Origin: Plantibacter flavus
GTDB taxonomy: Bacteria; Actinomycetota; Actinomycetes; Actinomycetales; Microbacteriaceae
Assembly: GCF_002024505.1 (NCBI RefSeq)
Contig: NZ_CP019402.1
Span: 2,728,001-2,792,000, forward strand
DNA: 64,000 bases
Direction of reading: 5' to 3'
Shown here: in pieces, positions 17,674-26,285 of the stretch
How positions within the stretch are numbered: position 1 is the stretch's first letter
Layout of the letters: each line of letters opens with the position of its first letter
Notes under the pieces: model-generated
What the model saw: only the letters and a program-made list of their open reading frames with translations
Database searches by the model: none
Told to the model about the DNA's origin: nothing
Made by a program: the position numbers and the translations under genes

Positions 17674-19407
17674 TCAGTCGGGCGACCCCAGCTGGGTCGC
17701 GATGAACCGGACGTCACTGCCCGCCTCCTGCCAGCTCGAACCACGGGGAAGCAGCAGGCGGCCGTCACTCGTGAGGGCACGCAGTTGCGTCGGCCCGTTG
17801 CCCCCGACCAGGTTCGTGACGTCCGCCAGATTCGGCACGGGCGCGGAGCGGCCGCCGATCTGCTGCGTGACGATCGTCGTCCCGTCTCCGCCGCCCAACA
17901 GGACGGCGACGGTGATGTCGTCGACCCAGGTGACGGTCGTCGCTTCCGCGGACATGACGCGGAGCTCGACGGGATCGCCGAGTCGCAGTGGCGCGTTCCG
18001 GTCACCGCGGATGATCGCGGCGGCCACGAGCCGCGACTGCGTCCCGTCGCGCAGCAGTGCGATGAGGCGCGTACCCTCCCGGGACACCTGGATCGAATCG
18101 ATCGTGGACGCGCCGGTCCAGCTCGTCGCGACCTGCACCGTGCCACCCGCGGCGTCGTGCGCGAGCAGTGCGGACGGCGCCGCCGCCGGGACCGTCCAGG
18201 TGAAGCCGAACGGGTCCATCGTCGGCGGGAGGAGTCCCGGGCGGTTGTCGACCAGCCGGACGTCGCCATCCGCCTGGATCACCGTGACACCGGCGGCTGA
18301 ACGGACCGCGGCCTGGTCGTGGTCGGCGGACAACACGGCCGCGTCGGCACCGGCCGCCACGACCGCCGCCGAGATCCCCGGCACGGCCTCGAGCCGGTTC
18401 CCCGAGGCGAATCCGAACTCGTCCCCGCGCTGGACGAGCGCGCGGGGGTCGACCCGCGGTGCGGCGAGCGACAGCGGCGAGACCGTCTGCGTGGAGTTGC
18501 CCACGACGGTGATCGCGACGTTGGAGACGGCGGCGACCCCGCCGACGCTCCCCGACAGCTGCACCAGGCTGCTGGTCAGCTGGAGCTGCATCCGCTGGAG
18601 GGTGACCGCGTCCGCTTGCAGGGCCGGTTTGGTCAGGTCCACGCGCGCGGTCCCTGCCTCGACCGGAACGGCGTCGCTCGTGAGCGAGGTGCCCTCGGGG
18701 AACGCCGTCGCCACCGCGCCCTTCAACCACTCCGCCGGTCCGTCGAGCAGCGCCCCGACGATCCTCGTCGCGGTCGATGCCCGAGAGGGGAACCAGCGCT
18801 GGTCGGGGACGAGTCGGGTGAAACTCGGGTCGAAGTAGCTCAGGGAGTAGGCCGCGAAGACGTCGGCGAACGTCGAGGACTCGAGGACGATGCCCGGCGG
18901 AGCGGCTGCGATCCGCCACTCACCCCGCACCTGCTCGAAGGAGTAGGTCCAGCTCAGCGGCGACGAGTTCCCCGATTCGCGGTACTCACCCCGGTCGTCG
19001 ACCGCCGCGACGGGGCTGACGGTGAGTTGCACCGTGTCGGCGACCGGGGCGAACGTGCGGCCGCCCTGGTCGATGGTCACTCCGGCGTCGGGATCCCAGT
19101 CGGACCGGAGCTCCGGTGCGAGGAACTCGCGCGCGATCTCGTAGTTGTTCTGCGGGCTCGCGGCGGCGTCGATGAAGCCCCGGAGGATCTGCTCCGGCGT
19201 CGCCCCCTCGGCGGGGCCCGGCGCGATGAAGTTGACGTCGACGTCGCCGCCGTCCCCCTCGACCGTGCCGCCGTCCTGCACGGAGCCACCCCTCGGGATG
19301 CCCACGCAGGCGCTGAGCACCACCGCGAGGAGCATCGGCAGCGCCGCCGCAGCGATCCGACGTACTGCGGACCGTCGTCTCGGCGATCGTGCGGGGACGT
19401 CAACCAT
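17674..19407 (-). CDS. lpqB: Lipoprotein LpqB, MtrAB-associated
   Basis: This secreted lipoprotein of 577 residues modulates the MtrB sensor in mycobacteria. The signal peptide has a basic start, a hydrophobic core and the lipobox LSAC (acylated Cys near residue 33 from the start). A GerMN-like domain follows (about 170-320), then a beta-propeller-like C-terminal half. The start is the ATG at 19407, because AAGGAGG stands six bases before it; another ATG six bases upstream abuts the Shine-Dalgarno. The first eight bases overlap the end of mtrB, which implies coupled translation in mtrA-mtrB-lpqB. Confidence 0.92.
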   Translation of the reverse strand: MVDVPARSPRRRSAVRRIAAAALPMLLAVVLSACVGIPRGGSVQDGGTVEGDGGDVDVNFIAPGPAEGATPEQILRGFIDAAASPQNNYEIAREFLAPELRSDWDPDAGVTIDQGGRTFAPVADTVQLTVSPVAAVDDRGEYRESGNSSPLSWTYSFEQVRGEWRIAAAPPGIVLESSTFADVFAAYSLSYFDPSFTRLVPDQRWFPSRASTATRIVGALLDGPAEWLKGAVATAFPEGTSLTSDAVPVEAGTARVDLTKPALQADAVTLQRMQLQLTSSLVQLSGSVGGVAAVSNVAITVVGNSTQTVSPLSLAAPRVDPRALVQRGDEFGFASGNRLEAVPGISAAVVAAGADAAVLSADHDQAAVRSAAGVTVIQADGDVRLVDNRPGLLPPTMDPFGFTWTVPAAAPSALLAHDAAGGTVQVATSWTGASTIDSIQVSREGTRLIALLRDGTQSRLVAAAIIRGDRNAPLRLGDPVELRVMSAEATTVTWVDDITVAVLLGGGDGTTIVTQQIGGRSAPVPNLADVTNLVGGNGPTQLRALTSDGRLLLPRGSSWQEAGSDVRFIATQLGSPD

Positions 19408-21091
19408 GAGCATCCTCCTTGTCGTCGTCCGTCGATCGCACGGTCGGGAGTGAGCGGGTCGTCGGCGCGGTGAGCTCGTCGACGATGGACTCGATCGCAT
19501 CGTCGGGCGGCAGGCTGATGGGCGAGCGGACGATCTCCGTCCCGGGTTCGCGCGGGATGGTGAGGCGGAAGGACGAGCCGGCGGCGGGCTCCGACCAGAC
19601 CTCCAGCCACCCCTCGTGCAGGACCGCGTCCTCGAGGGAGATCGCGAGCCCGAGCCCGGTCCCGCCGATGGTGCGCTTGCGCGACGGGTCCGCGCGCCAG
19701 AAGCGGTCGAACACGCGCTCGGTCGCCTCGCGCGTCATGCCCTGGCCGTAGTCGCGCACCGCGATCGCGACCGAGGACTCGTTGCTGTCCACCGACACCA
19801 CGATCGGTTTGCCCTCGCCGTGCTCGATGGCGTTGCCGACGAGGTTGCGCACGATCCGCCGGATACGCCGCGGGTCCATCGGGACCGCAGAGTAGCCACC
19901 CGGTGCGACGATCCGGAGGTCCGAACCGGTGGGCTCCGCGAGCGGGCGGAGCTCCTCCACGACCTCTTCGGCGAGATGGACGAGACTCGTCGGTTCCAAT
20001 TCGAGTTCGATGCTGCCCGCGTCGTAGCGGCTGATCTCCAGCAGGTCGGCCAGCAGGATCTCGAACCGCCCGACCTGGTCGTGGAGGAGCTCGGCCGTCC
20101 GCTCGGTGGCCGGTGGGAAGGAGTCGCGCTGGTCGTAGAGCACGTCGCCGGCCAGGCGGATGGTCGTCAGGGGCGTGCGCAGCTCGTGCGAGACGTCCGA
20201 GACGAACCGTTGCTGCACGAGCGAGAGCTCCGCGAGTTCCTTGATCTGCTTCTGCATGCTGGCGGCCATCCCGTTGAAGGAGCGGGCGAGGATGGCGAGC
20301 TCGTCCTCGCCCTTCTCGGGCATCCGCACGTCCAGGTCACCGCCGGCGAGACGTTGACTCGTCTCGGCGGCGAACCGGATCGGTGTCGCGACGAAACGGA
20401 CGATGAACCACGCGGCACCACCGACGAGGATCATGAGGCCGACGCCCGCGACGAAGAGCGTCCGTTGCACGAAGCCGAGTGTCTGCTCCGAGTCGCTCAG
20501 GTCGTAGCCGAGGTAGATCTCGTACGACCCCGCGGTCGGCATCGAGACCTCCGAGCCCACCACGATGCCGGCCGTCGACGAGCCGTCGGACGCGGTGAGG
20601 GTGACCGACTGCCACTGGAGGGTGTCCGGGTCGGCCCGGACCGCCTCGGTCAGCGCGTCGGAGATGACACCGCCGCCGAGCCCCGGCGATTCGAAGCCCG
20701 GGGGCGTGACCTGACTGAAGTCCTGGCCCGGTGCTCGGTAGGCGGCGATGAGGCTGCTGCCGGAGGTCGTCTGGAGATCGGTCCGCACGGTCCCCATGAG
20801 CTGCTGCAGGGCGACCCGCTCGCTGGCGTCGGACGCGTCGAGGATGCTCTGCGCCGAAGCGATGGCGCGACCGGAGCCTCCGAGCGCCTGCTGCAGCCGG
20901 GATTGGAAGAGGTCGTTGCCGATGCTGAACGAGAGGTAGGCACCGGTCAGGAGGATGGCGAGTCCGGAGAGGCCGACCGTGATCGCGACCGTCCGGAACT
21001 GCAGCGAGCGCCGCCACTGGGAGCGCACCTGCTGCGGCCACCTCCGCCACAGCCGCCAGTCGGCCGCCCAGCCGGCGAGTCGGGAGGCCAT
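19400..21091 (-). CDS. mtrB: Sensor histidine kinase MtrB
   Basis: This membrane sensor kinase has 563 residues. Membrane segments lie at about 35-55 and 210-232, with an extracytoplasmic sensor region of about 150 residues between them. A HAMP domain (about 232-285) is followed by the phosphoacceptor VSHELRTPL (His302) and an HATPase domain with RNLVGNAIEHG, DYGQGM and GGTGLGL. In relatives it controls cell-wall hydrolases, septation and osmotic response through MtrA. The gene starts six bases after the mtrA stop. It has a cytosolic tail of about 70 residues after the ATPase domain. Confidence 0.94.
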   Translation of the reverse strand: MASRLAGWAADWRLWRRWPQQVRSQWRRSLQFRTVAITVGLSGLAILLTGAYLSFSIGNDLFQSRLQQALGGSGRAIASAQSILDASDASERVALQQLMGTVRTDLQTTSGSSLIAAYRAPGQDFSQVTPPGFESPGLGGGVISDALTEAVRADPDTLQWQSVTLTASDGSSTAGIVVGSEVSMPTAGSYEIYLGYDLSDSEQTLGFVQRTLFVAGVGLMILVGGAAWFIVRFVATPIRFAAETSQRLAGGDLDVRMPEKGEDELAILARSFNGMAASMQKQIKELAELSLVQQRFVSDVSHELRTPLTTIRLAGDVLYDQRDSFPPATERTAELLHDQVGRFEILLADLLEISRYDAGSIELELEPTSLVHLAEEVVEELRPLAEPTGSDLRIVAPGGYSAVPMDPRRIRRIVRNLVGNAIEHGEGKPIVVSVDSNESSVAIAVRDYGQGMTREATERVFDRFWRADPSRKRTIGGTGLGLAISLEDAVLHEGWLEVWSEPAAGSSFRLTIPREPGTEIVRSPISLPPDDAIESIVDELTAPTTRSLPTVRSTDDDKEDAHG

Positions 21092-21097
21092 GTCGGA

Positions 21098-21781
21098 TCA
21101 GCCGGTGACCGCGCCGGCGCGGTACCCGACGCCACGCACCGTCATGACGATCTTCGGGTTGTCGGGGTCTTCCTCGACCTTGGCGCGGAGCCGCTGCACG
21201 TGGACGTTCACGAGCCGGGTGTCGGCCTTGTAGTGGTATCCCCAGACCTGTTCGAGCAGCATCTCGCGGGTGAAGACCTGCTGCGGTTTGCTCGCGAGCG
21301 CGAGGAGGAGGTCGAACTCCAGCGGTGTGAGCCCGATGACGCCGTCGGCGCGACGGACCTCGTGGCCGGCGACGTCCACGGTGAGGTCGCCGATGCGGAG
21401 GGTCTCCGCGAGGTCCGCGGCCGGCGCGCGCAGCCGCGTGCGGATCCGGGCGACGAGCTCCTTCGGGTTGAACGGCTTCACCATGTAGTCGTCGGCGCCG
21501 GACTCGAGCCCCTTCACCACGTCCGCGGTGTCGGACTTCGCGGTCAGCATGATGACCGGGACGCCGGACTCCTGGCGGATCAGGCGACACACCTCGATCC
21601 CGTCGATCCCCGGGAGCATGAGGTCGAGGAGGACGAGGTCGGGCTTGGTGTCGCGGAACGCCTGGAGCGCGCCGCCGCCGTCCGCGCAGAACGACGGCTC
21701 GAAGCCCTCGGTGCGCAGCACGATGCCGATCATCTCGGCGAGTGCGGTGTCGTCGTCGACGACGAGAATGCGTGCGTTCAT
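21098..21781 (-). CDS. mtrA: Response regulator MtrA
   Basis: This OmpR-class response regulator has 227 residues. The receiver domain carries the acidic pocket VVDDD (residues 8-11), phosphoacceptor Asp53 in LLDLMLPG, and Lys in VKPFN. The C-terminal winged helix contains LTPLEFDLLLALA and DTRLVNVHVQRLRAKVE. The ATG at 21781 with GGAG just upstream is chosen over a longer in-frame extension that lacks family similarity. A TACGCT -10 candidate lies at 21850-21845. It is first in mtrA-mtrB-lpqB and divergent from the polytopic membrane protein gene. Confidence 0.95.
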   Translation of the reverse strand: MNARILVVDDDTALAEMIGIVLRTEGFEPSFCADGGGALQAFRDTKPDLVLLDLMLPGIDGIEVCRLIRQESGVPVIMLTAKSDTADVVKGLESGADDYMVKPFNPKELVARIRTRLRAPAADLAETLRIGDLTVDVAGHEVRRADGVIGLTPLEFDLLLALASKPQQVFTREMLLEQVWGYHYKADTRLVNVHVQRLRAKVEEDPDNPKIVMTVRGVGYRAGAVTG

Positions 21782-21944
21782 AGCTCCGTCTCGGGTGTGA
21801 CCGGCCGGCCGCGCTGCCTGACCGGTGTCCTTACGTCTCGCCTCAGCGTAGTCGAAGTGTCCAGGAGAACCGCCGAACCGCCGGTCGCGGGCAGGCTCGG
21901 TGTGACAACATGGAAGGGTTCGAGACGGCGAGGGGGTGTTGCTG

Positions 21945-23420
21945 ATGGACACGGAACAGCGAGCCGGGGGCGAGATGGGCGATCAGGACCCGAACCCGTG
22001 GGCGACGCCGCAGGGGCCACAGCAGCCGCCGGCGCCGGAGCCGGCGACACCGCAGCCGCTCCCACCGCAGCAGGGGTATCCGCAGCAGCCCGGCTATCCG
22101 CCGCTGGCCCCACAGGGAGCCCCACAGCAACCCGGCTATCCGCCGCAGCAGGGATACCCGCTGCACCCCGGGTACCCGCCGCAGCAGCCCGGGTATCCGG
22201 CGTACCCACAGCCGGGATACGGCCAGCAGCCGCATCCGCAGCAGGTCCCGCCCCAGTACACCCAGCCGTACCCCCAGGCTCAGCAGCCCGGGCACGGGAC
22301 CCCTCCCTCGGCTCCGAGCGCCGCCTACGACGTGAACCCGTACGCGTCCGGTGCGCCCTGGGCCCCGGGCCCCCAGCAGGGATGGGCACCACCGCCGAAG
22401 CCGGGGCTCATCCCGCTCCGGCCGCTGTCCTTCAGCGACCTGTTCGGCGCGCCGTTCCTCGTGCTGCGACGCAACCCGAAGGCGACGTTCGGGAGCGCCC
22501 TCCTGCTGCAGGGGCTCACCGCTGTCCTCTCACTCGTCATCGTCGGCGTCGTCACGTGGCTCTCGTTGAACCGGCTGTCGCAGGCGGCCCCCGGCGAGGA
22601 GGACGCCATCAGCGCTGGGGCCATCACGGCCATCATCCTGTCCTTCCTCATCCCGGTGGCGGTCTCGATCGCCGGTAGCGCGATCCTGCAGGGCATCATC
22701 GCGCAAGAGGTCGCTCGCGGCACCCTCGGCGAGAAGCTGCCGCTTGGCGTGCTCTGGCGGCGCACGAAGGCGCGCTTCCTGCCGCTCATCGGCTACACCT
22801 TCCTCCTGATCGGTGTCGTGACGGTGTTCATCGCCGTCGCCGTGGGCCTCGGATTCGTGCTGACCGGTCTCGGCGGGACCACGGGGGTGGTCCTGACGGT
22901 GGTCATGGGCATCGGCGCCCTACTCGTCCTCATCGCCGCTTCCGTGTGGCTCGGGACGAAGTTCTCCCTCACACCGAGCATCATCGTCCTCGAGAACGGC
23001 AGGGTGTTCCCCTCGCTCGCTCGCTCCTGGCGCCTGACCGACGGCTACTTCTGGCGGACCTTCGGCGTCCAGTTCCTCGTCTCCTCGGTCGTCAGCGTCG
23101 CGTCGCAGGTCGTCGCGACCCCGATCAGCCTGCTCGCGAGTCTCGTCCCCGTGCTGTTCGTCGGGGTGGACTCGGAGGCGACCATGATCGTCGCCACCAT
23201 CGCCGCGCAGGGCCTCTCCCTGCTCGTCTCCGTCATCATCGGCGCGATCACGGTCGTCGTCATCAGTGCCACGTCGGCGGTCATCTATGTCGACCTGCGG
23301 ATGCGCAAGGAGGGGCTCGACCTCGACCTCGCGCGGTTCGTCGAGGCGCGCGCGGGCGGTCGCGAGACGGTCGACAACCCCTTCGACGCCGCCGCCGCCG
23401 GAGGCAAAGCGACCCGATGA
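21945..23420 (+). CDS. Polytopic membrane protein, GPDPase-membrane-domain type, with Pro/Gln-rich N-terminus
   Basis: A protein of 491 residues. The first 150 residues are low in complexity and rich in proline, glutamine, glycine and tyrosine. A domain of six or more membrane segments follows (from about 165 to 470) of the kind found fused to or near glycerophosphodiester phosphodiesterases; no phosphodiesterase domain is present here. GAGGGG eight bases before the ATG at 21945 sets the start; GTG at 21936 is possible. It begins the run to DUF4129, DUF4350, MoxR and DUF58, all overlapping or abutting, which argues for one operon. Confidence 0.76.
   Translation: MDTEQRAGGEMGDQDPNPWATPQGPQQPPAPEPATPQPLPPQQGYPQQPGYPPLAPQGAPQQPGYPPQQGYPLHPGYPPQQPGYPAYPQPGYGQQPHPQQVPPQYTQPYPQAQQPGHGTPPSAPSAAYDVNPYASGAPWAPGPQQGWAPPPKPGLIPLRPLSFSDLFGAPFLVLRRNPKATFGSALLLQGLTAVLSLVIVGVVTWLSLNRLSQAAPGEEDAISAGAITAIILSFLIPVAVSIAGSAILQGIIAQEVARGTLGEKLPLGVLWRRTKARFLPLIGYTFLLIGVVTVFIAVAVGLGFVLTGLGGTTGVVLTVVMGIGALLVLIAASVWLGTKFSLTPSIIVLENGRVFPSLARSWRLTDGYFWRTFGVQFLVSSVVSVASQVVATPISLLASLVPVLFVGVDSEATMIVATIAAQGLSLLVSVIIGAITVVVISATSAVIYVDLRMRKEGLDLDLARFVEARAGGRETVDNPFDAAAAGGKATR
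22054..22262 (+). repeat. In-frame repeats encoding Pro-Gln-Gln-Pro-Gly-Tyr-Pro units
   Basis: This coding stretch repeats PQQPGYP-like units about eight times with small variations (PQQGYP, PQQPGYP, LHPGYP, YPQPGYG). The product is a flexible cytoplasmic tail in front of the first membrane segment. Copy number is prone to change by slippage. Confidence 0.65.
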
Positions 23421-24085
23421 GCCCGCTGTTCCTCGCGTCGCGCCTCGACGTCCCGCTCGTCCCGGATGCACCGGGCGCCCGGGACCTCCTGCAGCGTGAG
23501 CTGTCGAAGCCCGAGTACCAGACGGCGCAACCGTCGCTGTGGGACATCGTGTCGAAGGCGTTCTGGGACTGGGTGAACTCCCTCCGGGTACCGGGTGAGG
23601 GCCCCTTCACCGGCCTGTTCCCGATCATCGCGATGACCGTGGTCGTCGTCGGGATCGTCATCGCGTTCATCGTGTGGGGCGTCCCCCGCCTCAACCGGCG
23701 GAGCGCCCGTCAGCTCGACCTCTTCGGCGAACGCGACGATCGGACCGCCGAGCGGTTGCGTCAGGACGCGAGGACCGCCGCCGCGGCCGGCGATTGGACA
23801 CTCGCGCTCCAGGAGCTGTATCGGGCGATCGCTCGCGGACTGTCCGAGCGGACGATCGTCGTGGTCACCCCCGGCACGACGGCGCACGGTTTCGCCGCCC
23901 GGGCGGCGGCCGCGTTCCCGCAGGACGGGCGCGCGCTCGCGGAGGCCGCGGACGTCTTCGACGCCGTCCGCTACCTCGAGGCGACGGGTACCGAGGCACA
24001 GTACCGGGAGCTCGAAGCACTCGACGCGCGGCTCTCCGTCGCCGCGCCGCAGCTCCTCGCCGACCCCGAGGAGCTGGTCCGTTGA
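23417..24085 (+). CDS. DUF4129 membrane protein
   Basis: A 222-residue protein with one central membrane segment (about 72-94; FPIIAMTVVVVGIVIAFIVWG) followed by the cytoplasmic DUF4129 helical domain (AAGDWTLALQELYRAIARGLSERTIV, TAHGFAARA, FDAVRYLEATGT). The start overlaps the previous stop (ATGA). DUF4129 genes normally accompany MoxR and DUF58 genes, as here. The molecular role is unknown; the cluster is linked to assembly or stability of membrane or envelope complexes in other bacteria. Confidence 0.77.
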   Translation: MSPLFLASRLDVPLVPDAPGARDLLQRELSKPEYQTAQPSLWDIVSKAFWDWVNSLRVPGEGPFTGLFPIIAMTVVVVGIVIAFIVWGVPRLNRRSARQLDLFGERDDRTAERLRQDARTAAAAGDWTLALQELYRAIARGLSERTIVVVTPGTTAHGFAARAAAAFPQDGRALAEAADVFDAVRYLEATGTEAQYRELEALDARLSVAAPQLLADPEELVR

Positions 24086-25299
24086 CGCTCACGACGAAGC
24101 CCACGGAGCATGGGCAGCCCGAGCCCGACGTCGCCACACCACGGCTGCGGACCCGGCTGCGACGGAACCGGTTCTGGATCATCGCGGCGGTCTTCGCGGT
24201 CGGGATCGCCCTCGTGCTCATGTTCGCGACGCGAGGCGCGTCGATCGACGCGGCGCTGCTCAGTCCGGGCAACCAGACTCCGAACGGCGGACGCGCGCTC
24301 GCGCAGGTGCTCCGTCAGGAGGGCGTCACCGTGACGGAGACCACCACGCTCGACGCGACACTCGAGGCCGTCGAGGACACCGACAGCACCGTCCTCCTGT
24401 TCGATCCCAGCGGGCTGCTCGACGCCTCGCAGCTCGAGCGGTTGGGCGACGCCGACGCCGGACTCGTCGTCGTCACCCCCCGGGCCGCGGCGCTCCGCAC
24501 CCTGTTCCCCGGCGTCTCGTTCGCGGGCAGCTCGGATGCCACCGACGTCCTGTCGTCCGACTGCGGCGACCCAACCGCCGAGCGGGCGGGGACGGTCACC
24601 GGTGGCTGGACGCTGTACACGACCACCGACACCGACGCCGAGGGCTGCTTCACGGCCGACAGCGGCGGGAGCGCGGTCGTGACGCAGGCGGACGGCGAAC
24701 GGGTGCTGCTCGGCTCGGCCGACGCCCTGACGAACGACGTCGTCGACCGTGCGGGGAACGCCGCCCTCGCACTCGGCCTGCTCGGCTCGACCGAGCAGTT
24801 GATCTGGTACCTGCCGAGCCTCGCCGACGTGCCCGTCACCGGCCCCCCGAGCCTCGACGCGCTGACGCCGAGCTGGGTCGCCGGGGTCACCGGCACCGTC
24901 GTCATCACGGCGATCCTGGCCATGTTCTGGCGCGGGCGCCGCTTCGGCCCGCTCGTCATCGAGGACCTGCCCGTCGCGGTCCGCGCGAGCGAGACGATGG
25001 AGGGGCGCGCACGCCTCTACCAGCGGTCCGGCAACCGTCAGCGGGCGCTGGACGCGCTGCGGATCGGTACCGTGTCCCGCCTCGCGGTCGCCGCAGGCCT
25101 CTCCCGCCACGCCTCGGTCGTCGAGGTCGCCGACACGGTCGCCGGACTCGCCGGACTCGACCCTCGGCACGTGCGGTCCGTCCTGCTCGACGCCGTACCG
25201 ACGAGCGACGCCGAGCTCGTCTCCCTGTCCGATCACCTGCTCGATCTCGAAGCCGCCGTCGCGCGCGCCACGGACCTCACCGGAAGGAACCATCCATGA
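24082..25299 (+). CDS. DUF4350 membrane protein
   Basis: A 405-residue protein with membrane segments near residues 33-52 and 273-293. Between them is an extracytoplasmic GATase-like domain (SPGNQTPNGGRALAQVLRQEGV, then TVLLFDPSGLLD). A helical cytoplasmic tail follows. The start is TTG at 24082, which overlaps the DUF4129 stop as TTGA; the frame has no better start nearby. It is coupled on both sides, ending in an ATGA overlap with moxR. Confidence 0.8.
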   Translation: MTLTTKPTEHGQPEPDVATPRLRTRLRRNRFWIIAAVFAVGIALVLMFATRGASIDAALLSPGNQTPNGGRALAQVLRQEGVTVTETTTLDATLEAVEDTDSTVLLFDPSGLLDASQLERLGDADAGLVVVTPRAAALRTLFPGVSFAGSSDATDVLSSDCGDPTAERAGTVTGGWTLYTTTDTDAEGCFTADSGGSAVVTQADGERVLLGSADALTNDVVDRAGNAALALGLLGSTEQLIWYLPSLADVPVTGPPSLDALTPSWVAGVTGTVVITAILAMFWRGRRFGPLVIEDLPVAVRASETMEGRARLYQRSGNRQRALDALRIGTVSRLAVAAGLSRHASVVEVADTVAGLAGLDPRHVRSVLLDAVPTSDAELVSLSDHLLDLEAAVARATDLTGRNHP

Positions 25300-26285
25300 C
25301 CGACGCCCCCGTGCCAGGATCCACCGCACCGAACCCGGACGACCTCCGGCGAGCACTCGCCCAGGTCCGCGTCGAGGTCGGCAAGGCCGTGGTGGGTCAG
25401 GACGCCGCCGTCACCGGGCTCGTCATCGCGCTCCTCGCCAAGGGCCACGCGCTCCTCGAGGGTGTGCCCGGCGTCGCGAAGACGCTGCTCGTCCGATCAC
25501 TCAGCCACGCGCTCAGTCTGGACACGAAGCGTGTGCAGTTCACGCCCGACCTCATGCCCGGCGACGTCACGGGCTCCCTCGTCTACGACGCCAAGACCGG
25601 GGAGTTCGAGTTCCGCGAGGGCCCGGTGTTCACGAACATCCTGCTGGCCGACGAGATCAACCGCACACCCCCGAAGACCCAGTCCGCCCTGCTGGAGGCG
25701 ATGGAGGAGCGCCAGGTCAGCGTCGACGGCCGTTCGCTCCCACTCCCGGACCCGTTCATCGTGGCCGCCACGCAGAACCCGATCGAGTACGAGGGCACCT
25801 ACACGCTCCCCGAGGCGCAGCTCGACCGCTTCCTGCTGAAGCTCGTCCTCGACGTGCCCGAACGCGACGTCGAGGTGGAGGTGCTCCGACGGCATTCCGC
25901 CGGGTTCAGCCCACGCGACCTCACGGCTGCGGGCGTCCGCCCGGTCATGGGCGCGGCCGATCTGCGGGCGGCGCAGCTCGAGGTCGGACGCGTGGGTGCC
26001 AGCGCCGACGTCCTCGCCTACATCGTCGACCTCGCACGCGCCACGCGGCGCAGCCCGTCCGTCCGGCTCGGGGTCAGCCCGCGAGGGACGACCGCCCTCC
26101 TCGCCGCGGCGAAGGCCTGGGCCTGGCTGAGCGGCTACCAGTCGATCACCCCCGACCACGTGCAGACGATGGTCCTCCCGGTGTGGCGCCACCGCATGCA
26201 GCTGCGGCCCGAGGCCGAGCTCGAGGGTGTCTCGGTCGACGCGATCCTGCGTTCGATCATGCAGCAGGTGCAGGTGCCCATCTAG
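25296..26285 (+). CDS. MoxR-family AAA+ ATPase
   Basis: A 329-residue chaperone-like AAA+ ATPase. Walker A is GVPGVAKTLL, Walker B ILLADEINRTPPKTQSALLEAMEE, sensor 1 ATQNPIEYEGTYTLPEAQLDRFLLK, and the C-terminal lid starts near 240. MoxR ATPases typically mature or activate VWA-type or membrane partners encoded beside them, here probably the DUF58 product. The start is coupled to DUF4350 by ATGA. The next gene starts immediately after its TAG stop. Confidence 0.93.
   Translation: MTDAPVPGSTAPNPDDLRRALAQVRVEVGKAVVGQDAAVTGLVIALLAKGHALLEGVPGVAKTLLVRSLSHALSLDTKRVQFTPDLMPGDVTGSLVYDAKTGEFEFREGPVFTNILLADEINRTPPKTQSALLEAMEERQVSVDGRSLPLPDPFIVAATQNPIEYEGTYTLPEAQLDRFLLKLVLDVPERDVEVEVLRRHSAGFSPRDLTAAGVRPVMGAADLRAAQLEVGRVGASADVLAYIVDLARATRRSPSVRLGVSPRGTTALLAAAKAWAWLSGYQSITPDHVQTMVLPVWRHRMQLRPEAELEGVSVDAILRSIMQQVQVPI

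Noticed and set aside
22054..22262. CRISPR or tandem DNA repeat array
   Set aside because: The repeats are in frame, vary at the codon level and encode a low-complexity Pro/Gln-rich tail; there are no uniform spacers.
19616..22678. Very long plus-strand open frame across mtrB-mtrA (1020 codons)
   Set aside because: It is antisense to the kinase and regulator genes, with charged low-complexity sequence typical of shadow frames.
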